Shown one piece after another: positions 38,262 through 45,950 of a stretch of 48,639 nt of DNA; the first letter of the stretch is position 1, and each line of letters starts with the position of its first letter. A program made the translations under genes and the position numbers. The notes beneath the pieces are model-generated. The model had not been told where the DNA came from and did no database searches. It worked only from the letters and a program-made list of their open reading frames with translations. This DNA is from Treponema sp. GTDB taxonomy: Bacteria; Spirochaetota; Spirochaetia; Treponematales; Breznakiellaceae. The stretch lies in NCBI GenBank assembly GCA_031276965.1, contig JAISMC010000088.1:1-48639 (forward strand), written 5' to 3'.

Positions 38262-38292
38262 CGGATCTCCTCGGTTCATAATACCTGATAAG

Positions 38293-39225
38293 CTATGCAA
38301 TGTCATCCGCCGTTTCCGCCGGAGGGGGATTCCCCCATTCAGCCGTTTCTCGCGCCGGACCCTCCAGGAGGACCCTTTCAATTGCATCGATAACCTCATC
38401 CGGAGTGGAGGCCCCGGCGCTGAGCCCGACCGTATCATAGCGGAAGATCTCCCCGGGAAGCTCCGCGGCGCTTTCCACCAGCCAGGCGGGTTTATCCCTT
38501 TTTTCCGCTATCATAAGAAGGCGCCGGGTATTGGCGGATTCCCGGCCCCCGGCGATGATCAGCGCCTGGGTCCTGCCGCAGAGTTCCTCCAGGGCATTCT
38601 GCCGGTCACCGGTGGCGCCGCAGATGGTATTGATACATTCAAGGCCGGGAAAGAAACGGCGTACAGCCTCCGCAATGGCTTCATACTCGCCTGAGGAAAT
38701 GGTGGTCTGTCCCAGAAGGGCGGTTCCGGCATGGGGCTTTTTCCGGTGCAGGGATTCCGCCGCCCGTTCCGCTCCGGCAGGGTCCGCCACGGTAATGCAG
38801 TCCGGGGCGTATCCCAAAATACCGATAATTTCCCCGTGCCGGGCTTCCCCGGCGAGGAAAATAGTATAACCCTCCCGGGCAAGGGAGCGGGCCTTCATCT
38901 GGCTGGCCTTAACCTTAGGACAGGTGGCATCCACCAGCTTTCCTCCCCGGCGCCGTATTTCCTCCTCCAGCCCAGGAGGGATGCCGTGGGCCCTGATAAT
39001 TACCGATGTATCCTGCAAACTGAGGGGAAGCCCGCCGTCAAGTGTCTCTATTCCCCGGACTTTCAGAGACTCCATAACCTGGGGATTGTGGATAAGGGCC
39101 CCCATGGTTTTTACCGAATGTCCCCCCTCCCCCGGAGGAAAACTCCGCCGTTCCGCAAAGGCCATGTCCACCGCCCGGCGGACCCCCATGCAAAAACCTA
39201 AAACCCCGGCGCGGATTACCTTCAC
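38293..39225 (-). CDS. ispH: 4-hydroxy-3-methylbut-2-enyl diphosphate reductase (LytB)
   Basis: Last enzyme of the non-mevalonate isoprenoid pathway; its iron-sulfur cluster reduces HMBPP to IPP and DMAPP. The 310-residue product has the three cluster Cys: Cys12 in GFCMGVRRAV, one in DATCPKVK and one in TICGATGDRQ. The substrate motif RAHGIPP is present. GTG start six bases after the secF stop. A short acidic tail follows the core. Its presence indicates the MEP route in this organism. Confidence 0.96.
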   Translation of the reverse strand: MKVIRAGVLGFCMGVRRAVDMAFAERRSFPPGEGGHSVKTMGALIHNPQVMESLKVRGIETLDGGLPLSLQDTSVIIRAHGIPPGLEEEIRRRGGKLVDATCPKVKASQMKARSLAREGYTIFLAGEARHGEIIGILGYAPDCITVADPAGAERAAESLHRKKPHAGTALLGQTTISSGEYEAIAEAVRRFFPGLECINTICGATGDRQNALEELCGRTQALIIAGGRESANTRRLLMIAEKRDKPAWLVESAAELPGEIFRYDTVGLSAGASTPDEVIDAIERVLLEGPARETAEWGNPPPAETADDIA

Positions 39226-39231
39226 TATCCA

Positions 39232-40452
39232 TTAGGCCTTAGCCGGGGCAGGCGCGGCGCCCGCCTGCTTCTTCAGAGCCCGTTTCCTCGCCGTTTTATC
39301 CCAAAAGAAAACAAAACCGGAGGCGATAAAAATAGTGGAGTAAACCCCGGAGATCATACCTATTATCAGGCAGAGGGCAAAGACTTTCATGGAACCGGTG
39401 GTGAAGATATAGAGGGAGACCACCGCCAGCATGGTGGTAAGGGTGGTGATAATAGTACGGCTTAGGGTTTCGCTGATGGCCCGGTCAAGGATAGATCTGA
39501 AATCATCATCGGGATAGATCCGCCTGGTTTCCCGGATACGGTCAAAGATGACGATGGTATCGTTAATCGAATACCCAAGGATGGTGAGGATTGATGCAAT
39601 GGTGATGGTATTAAATTCCATCCTGGTCCAGGCTACGAAGGCTACGATGATCAAGGCGTCGTGGGCTATGGCCAGTACCGCCCCGATGGCATACTGAGGC
39701 TTAAACCTGACCGACGCATAGATAAGGATGAGCACCAAAGTCAGGGCCATCAAAATTCCCGCCTGATCCGTAAGCTGTTTAGAGAAGCGGGAACCCACAT
39801 AATCCGCCCGGGTAACCGCTACTCCGCCTTCACCGAAACGGCTTTCCAGGGCGGCAATGATCTGGTCCGCCGGGATACCCCCGTCCTTGTCCTCCATGCG
39901 GATCATGAAACGCCGCTCCCGGCTTTGACCCAGAACCTGGACCGAAACGGTTCCCAGGGATTCAAGGGCGCCCCGCACCTCCTCGATGGCAATGGAAGGA
40001 GCCGCCGCCGGAATGTAATGCACCCTAAAGGGATCGGCCCCCAGTTGAGGATTGCCCTGGGCGCTCTGTACCAAAAGTCCGGCGGGGGTATTCTCCGGCG
40101 CGGAGACTACAGTCCGGAGGCCGTCGATCTGCTGGGACAAGGCCGTACTTAAATCTCCTACGGCGGCGTACCGGTCGTAGGGAAATTCATAGCTCCGCCC
40201 CTCCACGCCTGAACCGGAGAGAACTATCCGTATCCCGTTCCGGTCCAGATTGATGGAGGCGTTTCCCAGACCCTGATAACTGAGGGTGAAAGCCGTGGGG
40301 GCAAATTGAACTTCCTGGATAAGCCCCGCCTGAAAATCGATCCCCAGGTTGAAGCCGCCGAAGATCACATAGCCCGCCAGGCCGGCGGCAATTAAAAATA
40401 CCGACAGGATAACTGTGGGGAGGAAGTATTTTGAAAAGGGAATGATACGCAT
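39232..40452 (-). CDS. secF: Protein-export membrane protein SecF
   Basis: Partner of SecD that uses the proton or sodium motive force to help proteins leave the Sec channel. The 406-residue product has an N-terminal helix, a periplasmic domain (about 35-210) and five further helices with the SecF motif TILGYSINDTIVIFDRIRE. The ATG shares one base with the secD stop (TAATG). The periplasmic part is longer than in the E. coli protein. Confidence 0.96.
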   Translation of the reverse strand: MRIIPFSKYFLPTVILSVFLIAAGLAGYVIFGGFNLGIDFQAGLIQEVQFAPTAFTLSYQGLGNASINLDRNGIRIVLSGSGVEGRSYEFPYDRYAAVGDLSTALSQQIDGLRTVVSAPENTPAGLLVQSAQGNPQLGADPFRVHYIPAAAPSIAIEEVRGALESLGTVSVQVLGQSRERRFMIRMEDKDGGIPADQIIAALESRFGEGGVAVTRADYVGSRFSKQLTDQAGILMALTLVLILIYASVRFKPQYAIGAVLAIAHDALIIVAFVAWTRMEFNTITIASILTILGYSINDTIVIFDRIRETRRIYPDDDFRSILDRAISETLSRTIITTLTTMLAVVSLYIFTTGSMKVFALCLIIGMISGVYSTIFIASGFVFFWDKTARKRALKKQAGAAPAPAKA

Positions 40453-42176
40453 TACTGTTTAATCCTCCAACTGACGGAGAGTTTCTTCTGTCCCAGCACG
40501 TCGGTGCCGAAATCAAAGATAAGCCGGGATACAAAGAGGGCGGTAAAGACCGAAGAAAATACCCCGATGGCAAGGCTGACCGCAAAGCCCTGGATAGGAC
40601 CGGTTCCAAGCTGGGACAGGAAGAGGGCCGCAATAAAGGTGGTGATATTGGAGTCCATAATCGCCCAGAAGGCTTTGTCGAATCCCGCTTCCACCGCCGC
40701 CTTACGGCTCTTGCCTAACCGGAGCTCCTCTTTCATCCTCTCAAAGATAATGACGTTGGCGTCCACCGCCATGCCGATGGTAAGGATAAATCCGGCGATA
40801 CTGGGCAGGGTCAGGGTAAAGTTAAAGGCGGAGAGAATGCTGCCCATGAGAAAGATATTGAGAAACTGGGCAACCACCGCATTAATTCCCGCGCCCTGAT
40901 AGAAGATCAGCATAAAGACCATAACCGCCGCAAGGCCGCCGAGCAGGGCGTAAAGGCCCTGACGTATGGTATCCGCCCCCATGGAGGCCCCAATACTCTG
41001 CTGGTTTATCACCTCCAGTTCCACCGGCAGCGCCGCAGTCCTTAAGGTCAGGGCGATGCTGTTAGCCTCGTCCAGAGCAAAACCGGTAAGCCGCACCGCC
41101 TCCCGGATCGCCTGGGTTATAACCGCCTGGGATTTAACCCGGTCGTCCAGTACGACGGCCAGGCGTTTCCCCACATTGGCGGAGGTAAGCTGGTGGAAAA
41201 TATTCCCCCCCTCGGAGTCCAGCATAAAGGTTACCTCCGGCTTACCGTCCAGTTCATTCCGCTGGACCAGGGCGCTCTGGATGTGGTTGCCGTCAAGGCC
41301 CACCTTCTTCTTGATTGCCGTATAGCCGGTAAATTCATCTATATCGTACTGATCTTTGGTATAGACCCCGCGGACCACCACATCATCGGGCACAATGGAG
41401 GGGTCCCTCAGATTTCCGCTACTGTCAAAGGTGGTAGTAGGATGGGCGTTGTAGTAAGCGTAGAAGGACTGGGTAGCCTCTTCATCCACGATATGAAAGG
41501 CCAGCCCTCCCCTGCCCATGATGATCTGACTTATCCGCTCCGGGTCCGCCGTCCCGGGGATTTCTATATAGATCTGATCCGTTCCCTGGCGGCGTATAAC
41601 CGGTTCGGTAAGGCCGAAGCGATCGATACGGTTATTGAGCACCTCCAGGGCCTGTTCAATCGCATTGTTCCGGTCGTCCTCGGTTAGATCCCGGCCAAGC
41701 CTTTCCCGCAGGGCCTCCATGTCCGCCTGGAGTACAATGCTTAATCCCCCGGAAAGATCCAGCCCAAGCTGTACCGCATTCTGCTGAAGCTTCTTGAGGG
41801 CGAAGATCCTGTCCCGGTAATGGCTCTCTATAACTTCAAGCATATCGATCCGGCCGGGAATGGCTCTAAGCACCGCCTCGGCGTTCCACACATCGGGAAG
41901 GGGTTTCTTAAATTTTTTAAGGGACTTCTTTGCCGGAACGATCAAAAAGGAAAGTTCTGCGGGAAGGTCCCCTCCGTTTCGGCCCGCCTGCCTCAGAATT
42001 TCCAGTTTCGCCCGGGCGGTCTGGGAAGCATAGATCTTGATCTGTTCCCGGGATCCCAGGGCCAGGGTTTGATCCTCCCTGGGGACCATAAAGTACCAGC
42101 GCAGGGTTGGGGATAAAAACGCAAGACAGACCCCAATCGTTACAAGGATGATGATGAACCGATATCGTTTATTCAT
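40452..42176 (-). CDS. secD: Protein-export membrane protein SecD
   Basis: Translocase accessory protein (574 residues). The first helix is at about 7-25. The P1 domain has LGLDLSGGLSIVLQAD and IDRFGLTEPVIRRQGTDQI. The membrane domain has the SecD motif TIGMAVDANVIIFERMKEEL. GGAG seven bases before the ATG supports the start. It overlaps secF by one base and is separated from yajC by a terminator-like hairpin. Confidence 0.96.
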   Translation of the reverse strand: MNKRYRFIIILVTIGVCLAFLSPTLRWYFMVPREDQTLALGSREQIKIYASQTARAKLEILRQAGRNGGDLPAELSFLIVPAKKSLKKFKKPLPDVWNAEAVLRAIPGRIDMLEVIESHYRDRIFALKKLQQNAVQLGLDLSGGLSIVLQADMEALRERLGRDLTEDDRNNAIEQALEVLNNRIDRFGLTEPVIRRQGTDQIYIEIPGTADPERISQIIMGRGGLAFHIVDEEATQSFYAYYNAHPTTTFDSSGNLRDPSIVPDDVVVRGVYTKDQYDIDEFTGYTAIKKKVGLDGNHIQSALVQRNELDGKPEVTFMLDSEGGNIFHQLTSANVGKRLAVVLDDRVKSQAVITQAIREAVRLTGFALDEANSIALTLRTAALPVELEVINQQSIGASMGADTIRQGLYALLGGLAAVMVFMLIFYQGAGINAVVAQFLNIFLMGSILSAFNFTLTLPSIAGFILTIGMAVDANVIIFERMKEELRLGKSRKAAVEAGFDKAFWAIMDSNITTFIAALFLSQLGTGPIQGFAVSLAIGVFSSVFTALFVSRLIFDFGTDVLGQKKLSVSWRIKQ

Positions 42177-42195
42177 GCCGTCGCTCCGGATAAAA

Positions 42196-42226
42196 CTTTT
42201 CCCGGCATGTAAAATGCCGGGAAAAG
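42196..42226 (-). terminator. Hairpin between yajC and secD (possible attenuator)
   Basis: A perfect 13-bp stem, CTTTTCCCGGCAT (42196-42208) with ATGCCGGGAAAAG (42214-42226), and a five-base loop. On the - strand the stem is followed by TTTTATCC. It could end part of the yajC transcripts before secDF. Confidence 0.65.
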
Positions 42227-42283
42227 AAGGGTTTACAACAGTTCAGTATGGGTACAAAAACTGCTAAAAGCCAGCGTTTCTAA

Positions 42284-42697
42284 TTAATTTGCCGCAGCTC
42301 CTTCGCCGCTCTTGTCTTCAATCTTGTCCGCCTGCTTTTCTTCGGTTTTTTCGGATTTGTCTTCCTTGCCGGCGGCGGCCACGGTAGAAATGGCGCTGCG
42401 GCTGAATTCAATCTTGGTACCCTCGTCAACCTTAACAATGACGGAACTTTCCTTAACGCTCTGGATAACCCCGTGGACGCCCCCGATGGTTACGATCTTG
42501 TCCCCCTTTTTAAGGGCCTCCAGCATACGCTGGGTTTCCTTCTGCTTTTTATTCTGGGGACGAATAATGAGAAAGTAAAAGATAGCAATTATCAGTACAA
42601 AGGGGAAAAAGGTCATAATATTGCTGAGGGGACCGCCTTCGGATCCTGAGCCGCCGCCGAAATTACCCATTAACAGGGGTAAAACAAATAAATTCAT
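42284..42697 (-). CDS. yajC: Preprotein translocase subunit YajC
   Basis: Small Sec accessory protein. The 137-residue product has one membrane helix (about 28-46) ending in the hallmark FYFLIIRPQNKKQKE. The family's MLEALKKGDKIVTIGGVHG domain follows, and then a long Lys/Glu-rich tail (EDKSEKTEEKQADKIEDK). A clear ribosome site (AAGGA) and promoter lie upstream. Confidence 0.95.
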   Translation of the reverse strand: MNLFVLPLLMGNFGGGSGSEGGPLSNIMTFFPFVLIIAIFYFLIIRPQNKKQKETQRMLEALKKGDKIVTIGGVHGVIQSVKESSVIVKVDEGTKIEFSRSAISTVAAAGKEDKSEKTEEKQADKIEDKSGEGAAAN

Positions 42698-42727
42698 ATA
42701 GTTTCCTTAAAAAACAGATTGTTTCTT

Positions 42728-42756
42728 ACCCTACCATAGGGGGGACGAAGGATCAA
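42728..42756 (-). promoter_or_regulatory. Sigma70-type promoter of yajC-secDF
   Basis: Read on the - strand: -35 TTGATC (42756-42751), a 17-base spacer and -10 TAGGGT (42733-42728). It points away from the rubredoxin promoter 20 bases further. Confidence 0.5.
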
Positions 42757-42777
42757 GGGTCCGCAGAGACCGGAGTC

Positions 42778-42806
42778 TTGTCAACGGCCGGTAAAAAGCA
42801 TAAAAT
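42778..42806 (+). promoter_or_regulatory. Sigma70-type promoter of rubredoxin
   Basis: -35 TTGTCA (42778-42783), a 17-base spacer and -10 TAAAAT (42801-42806). The leader to the ATG is about 26 bases with a GGGGAG ribosome site. Confidence 0.7.
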
Positions 42807-42838
42807 TCAACTATGGGCAAAAGCCCAGGGGAGCTGTT

Positions 42839-43000
42839 ATGCAGAAATATGTCTGTGATGTATGCGGTTATGTTTATGATCCCGATAAGGGCGATCCCGA
42901 CAGCGGCATTAAACCGGGAACCGCCTTTGAGGATATTCCCGGAGACTGGGTTTGTCCCGCCTGCGGGGTGGGCAAAAGCGACTTTTCTCCCGCGGTTTAA
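42839..43000 (+). CDS. Rubredoxin
   Basis: Small electron-transfer iron protein of 53 residues. Both CxxC knuckles are present: Cys6 and Cys9 in [12 protein letters not shown], Cys39 and Cys42 in [11 protein letters not shown]. The family signature [17 protein letters not shown] is present, so the iron site should be intact. Rubredoxins in anaerobes usually feed electrons to oxygen or superoxide reductases. The next gene starts eight bases after its stop. Confidence 0.97.
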   Translation: MQKYVCDVCGYVYDPDKGDPDSGIKPGTAFEDIPGDWVCPACGVGKSDFSPAV

Positions 43001-43008
43001 GCCGGATC

Positions 43009-43299
43009 ATGCTTTCCAGAGAAGATTTTATCTTCACCATTGGGTATGACGGTCCTGCAGCGGTGGTGGACAGCCAGGCCAAGCGGCGTTACCGGGGGCT
43101 TTCCACCAGGGAGCTGGCGGAAAAGGGCCTCTTCCGGGCGGCCTATTCTTCGGCGGTATACTCCAAGGATCCTTCGGAAATTGATGCGGTGTTGGAGATC
43201 TACAATAAAACCGCCGGAACCGCCTTTGCCGCCGCCTCATCCCCGGACCGTCTTTTCGGGGTATTCCCCGTGGAAGTAAAGCGTTTCATTCTCTTGTAA
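43009..43299 (+). CDS. Small conserved-looking protein of unknown function after rubredoxin
   Basis: The 96-residue product starts MLSREDFIFTIGYDGPAAVV and continues AKRRYRGLSTRELAEKGL. It has helices in its middle (YSSAVYSKDPSEIDAVLEIY) and ends VEVKRFILL. Composition and codon use match the neighbours. I do not recognise a family; no metal motif or membrane helix is present. It lies eight bases after the rubredoxin stop, so it shares its promoter, and may be a partner in the same redox function. An upstream in-frame start inside rubredoxin is rejected. Confidence 0.7.
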   Translation: MLSREDFIFTIGYDGPAAVVDSQAKRRYRGLSTRELAEKGLFRAAYSSAVYSKDPSEIDAVLEIYNKTAGTAFAAASSPDRLFGVFPVEVKRFILL

Positions 43300-43314
43300 A
43301 TTGGACCTGCCTTC

Positions 43315-43463
43315 TAATGAACCTTCCCGCCCTAAAGCTCCCCCGCGTAAGCGGGTTTTGGGTATTAGACTCCACTGCGAATGAGCCTCCGCAGGGTAAG
43401 CCCTGCGGTATCTTAAGCTTTGCTTTTGTTTGAACGGAGGCTCGTTCGATAGGAAGTTCATTA
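43315..43463. repeat. Nested palindromic element
   Basis: Outer arms TAATGAACCTTCC (43315-43327) and GGAAGTTCATTA (43452-43463) pair with one bulged base. Inner arms CGAATGAGCCTCCG (43378-43391) and CGGAGGCTCGTTCG (43435-43448) pair with one mismatch. A tight hairpin CCGCAGGG-TAAG-CCCTGCGG (43389-43408) overlaps them. The layout suggests a small mobile or structured element. Confidence 0.75.
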
Positions 43464-43467
43464 TACC

Positions 43468-43567
43468 GTCAGGTTTAATACCAAATTTTTGTAAACGTTG
43501 TGTTACTTGAGCCGGATCAAGCGCGAACCGAAGGTTCGACGGGGTATTAAACCAGACTTTCGAATAA
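43468..43567. repeat. GGTTTAATACC repeats in inverted pair (copies 2 and 3)
   Basis: GTCAGGTTTAATACC (43468-43482) and GGTATTAAACCAGAC (43543-43557) pair with one mismatch. Between them is CGAACC-GAA-GGTTCG (43524-43538), the same type of hairpin as in the 140-bp repeat. The right copy extends to 43567 and matches 13686-13712. Confidence 0.7.
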
Positions 43568-43584
43568 AGTTTCCGGGGGGGTCA

Positions 43585-45300
43585 TTAGAAGGAACCCAGG
43601 GCGAAGCGGTATTCGGCTTCGTAGCGTTTTAACTGGGGGCTGTCCGGAGATATGGCCAGAGCCTGTTTCAGATAATACACCGCCCGGCGCTCGTCCCGGC
43701 GGCGGTGGTAAATTGCAAACATAGCGGTCAGGGCGTTGAGATTCCGGGGATCTTCAAAAAGGCTTGACCGGAGATCGTTCATGGCCGCATCCTCGTTGGG
43801 CTGGAGCCGGCTGCGGAGATAGTAGTACCTGCTTTTAAGGGCGCCGCCGCCGGCCGAGGCAAGGCGGCTCTCTATCATCCGGCTTGCTTCGCCGGACCGT
43901 CCCGTATCGATAAGGGCGGAGGCATAGGCGGCGGCCCCCTCTTCGTTGGACCGGTCCCGTTCATACATTTCCCGGGCATAGGCCAGGGCGGCGGCATTGT
44001 TTCCCAGTCCCCGTTCCACCGTATACGCATAGAACAGATCCTGGGAGGAGCGGCGTTCCGCCAGAAGCCGTTCCGCATAAGGCCGGGCCTCCCGCCAGGC
44101 TTCCCGGCGTATGGCGTCCTGGAGGACCAGGCTTATCACCGCCGGGGAGGGGTTTCCGGCGCCGAGGAGCCGCTGCATCAGGGCGCGGCCTTCGTTTTGA
44201 TCCGCCGCCCGGTTTGAACCCATAAGCTGCTGGGCGGTATAGACCGCCGCCTCATTATCATTGGGATTGTTTTTCAAAATAGACCGGAGGTAGTTCAGCG
44301 CCGCATCCCGGTTCCGGTATCCCTCGGCCTGTACCCGGGCCCGGAGGAAAAGGTACAGCCGGTTGTTGGGATCTATGGAAGCGTAGAGATCCAGCGGGGT
44401 CTGGGCCTGGATAAACTGGCCCTGTTCCACAAAGATATGGGCCCGCATAAGGAGCAGTTCCCCGTCCCGGCTGTGCCGCTGGAGCAGTTCCGCCACCGCC
44501 GGTTCCGCCCGGGACCAGTCCCGGTTATTGTAATAACTCCGGGCAAGCTGCCGCTTTATCCCCATATTGTCCGGATACCGGACCACCAGATCCGAGAGCA
44601 GCCGTACCGCCTCCTGCCGCTGCCCCGAGGCTTCCCTGACCCGGGCAAGCCCCAGGGCGGCGGGGTAACAGTCCGGAGCCAGTTCCGCCGCCCGGACAAA
44701 TTCCGCCGCCGCCTCCTGGAGCTGTCCCGTCCGTTCATAGGCAAGTCCCAGAAAACAGGGGGCCAGCACGGAGCCGGGGTTTAAATCCCTTGCCCGCCTA
44801 AGATCCGGCAAAGCCGCCCGCAGGCTCTCCGGCGGAACGGTTCCGCCCGCCCCTTCACGGAGCAGGGCCAAAAAGGGCAGGACCAGTTCCAGGTAGTCCG
44901 CCCCTCCCCGGGGCGGCGTATAGATCCCCCGTTCGATATTCCGGAATATGCGGGTATAGGCATGGGTCTGGGGCGGATCGGAGGGGGGCAGGGAAATCTG
45001 AAGGTCAGGATATATGCGCCGTATCAGAATTACCGCCGCGGCGTTCATAACCCTGCCGAATTCGGAATTGCCCAGACTGCGGCTGCGGATCTCCTCCAGG
45101 GCCCGGCTTAAAGATCCGGGACTTCCCGTTTCAACCAGGGAACGGATCTCATCGGCCACCCCCCCGCCGGAGGGTTTTGGGGCGGGATCCGTACCGGCGC
45201 CGGAAACCGGAGAGGGTTCCCTTGGACCGGGGGGCTCCGTTTTACAGGCGCCGCAAAAAACAAGGAACCCTGTAAAAAAAAGGAAAACGGCGAATTTCAA
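43585..45300 (-). CDS. TPR-repeat lipoprotein
   Basis: The 571-residue product starts with TTG (no ATG is available) and a lipoprotein signal, FAVFLFFTGFLVFCGAC followed by K. A Pro-rich linker follows. The rest is tetratricopeptide helices (FLGLAYERTGQLQEAAAEFV, ALGLARVREASGQRQEAVRL, YLKQALAISPDSPQLKRYEA), about ten or more repeats from residue 170 on. Such proteins are scaffolds for envelope complexes; the partner is unknown. A GGGGA lies nine bases before the TTG. It follows the membrane-protein gene by 25 bases. Confidence 0.85.
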   Translation of the reverse strand: MKFAVFLFFTGFLVFCGACKTEPPGPREPSPVSGAGTDPAPKPSGGGVADEIRSLVETGSPGSLSRALEEIRSRSLGNSEFGRVMNAAAVILIRRIYPDLQISLPPSDPPQTHAYTRIFRNIERGIYTPPRGGADYLELVLPFLALLREGAGGTVPPESLRAALPDLRRARDLNPGSVLAPCFLGLAYERTGQLQEAAAEFVRAAELAPDCYPAALGLARVREASGQRQEAVRLLSDLVVRYPDNMGIKRQLARSYYNNRDWSRAEPAVAELLQRHSRDGELLLMRAHIFVEQGQFIQAQTPLDLYASIDPNNRLYLFLRARVQAEGYRNRDAALNYLRSILKNNPNDNEAAVYTAQQLMGSNRAADQNEGRALMQRLLGAGNPSPAVISLVLQDAIRREAWREARPYAERLLAERRSSQDLFYAYTVERGLGNNAAALAYAREMYERDRSNEEGAAAYASALIDTGRSGEASRMIESRLASAGGGALKSRYYYLRSRLQPNEDAAMNDLRSSLFEDPRNLNALTAMFAIYHRRRDERRAVYYLKQALAISPDSPQLKRYEAEYRFALGSF

Positions 45301-45325
45301 AAGAAACTATCCCCGCCGGCGCGAG

Positions 45326-45877
45326 TCACGGCCGCTGATCCTCGGCCTTTTTAGTTCCCAGGGAAAGCAGCAGAAGCAGCAGCCCCGCCAGAGCCACCAG
45401 AATGGGCCACCAGCTTAGGATAAATTGCTTAAAGGAGAAGGGAACTATATCGAAGGAGAAGATCGTCAAAATACAACCCAGGATGATAAAGACCAGGGCG
45501 GGAACCACATAGCGGCCCTTAATGGCGCCGTAATGGTACCAGCCGGCGGGAACCAGGGCCAAACCGGCGAACACCGAAAGAAAGGGCCAGCCCTGGGAAA
45601 GGGAAAAAGAGAGGATCCGCAGAGCCGACAGGAAAAGGAAAAAACCAATCAATATAAAAAAACTGGCGAAAAAGAGATAAATAGAACGCTTGGTCAGTTT
45701 TATGGCAATAAACGCCAGACCTGCGCCGATAATAACAAAGAAAAAGGCCCCCAGCACGGATAAACGGGAAGCGCCCGTCAAGGTTCCCAGAAGAAAGGCG
45801 CTTCCCAGAAGCATCAACAGGAGACCGGCGATAAAAACGAGACGGGCGGCTGTTTTACGGCTTGGATCCAGGCGCAT
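45326..45877 (-). CDS. Six-helix membrane protein, function unknown
   Basis: The 183-residue product is almost all hydrophobic: helices at about 12-32, 38-60, 67-88, 93-115, 122-143 and 152-173, with a basic N-terminus and a charged end (KKAEDQRP). I do not recognise a family. Its ATG has no Shine-Dalgarno sequence, but a -10 TATACT ends nine bases upstream, so the message may be leaderless. It is probably co-transcribed with the TPR lipoprotein. Confidence 0.75.
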   Translation of the reverse strand: MRLDPSRKTAARLVFIAGLLLMLLGSAFLLGTLTGASRLSVLGAFFFVIIGAGLAFIAIKLTKRSIYLFFASFFILIGFFLFLSALRILSFSLSQGWPFLSVFAGLALVPAGWYHYGAIKGRYVVPALVFIILGCILTIFSFDIVPFSFKQFILSWWPILVALAGLLLLLLSLGTKKAEDQRP

Positions 45878-45886
45878 AATAATTCA

Positions 45887-45916
45887 AGTATAACCTTACT
45901 GAGCTTCCCTTGCCAA
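45887..45916 (-). promoter_or_regulatory. Sigma70-type promoter of the membrane-protein gene
   Basis: Read on the - strand: -35 TTGGCA (45916-45911), an 18-base spacer and -10 TATACT (45892-45887). Transcription should start about three bases before the ATG. Confidence 0.6.
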
Positions 45917-45939
45917 TGGGAAAAAGGTTGTGATAGGAT
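45910..45939 (+). promoter_or_regulatory. Possible promoter of the lytic transglycosylase gene
   Basis: -35 TTGCCA (45910-45915) overlaps the -35 of the opposite promoter; the -10 would be TAGGAT (45934-45939) after 18 bases. The -10 is weak. Confidence 0.35.
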
Positions 45940-45950
45940 CGGAAACACTA

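Larger units (their letters stand above)
43300..43584. other. Gap filled by two palindromic elements
   Basis: No gene is visible. The sequence is made of a nested palindrome (43315-43463) and a second inverted-repeat element (43468-43557), with a terminator-like hairpin (CCCGC-GTAA-GCGGG then TTTT, 43342-43359) inside the first. Confidence 0.75.

Noticed and set aside
36663-38288. 541-codon open frame opposite valS
   Set aside because: The - strand encodes an unmistakable ValRS with its motifs; the + frame has no signal or family match.
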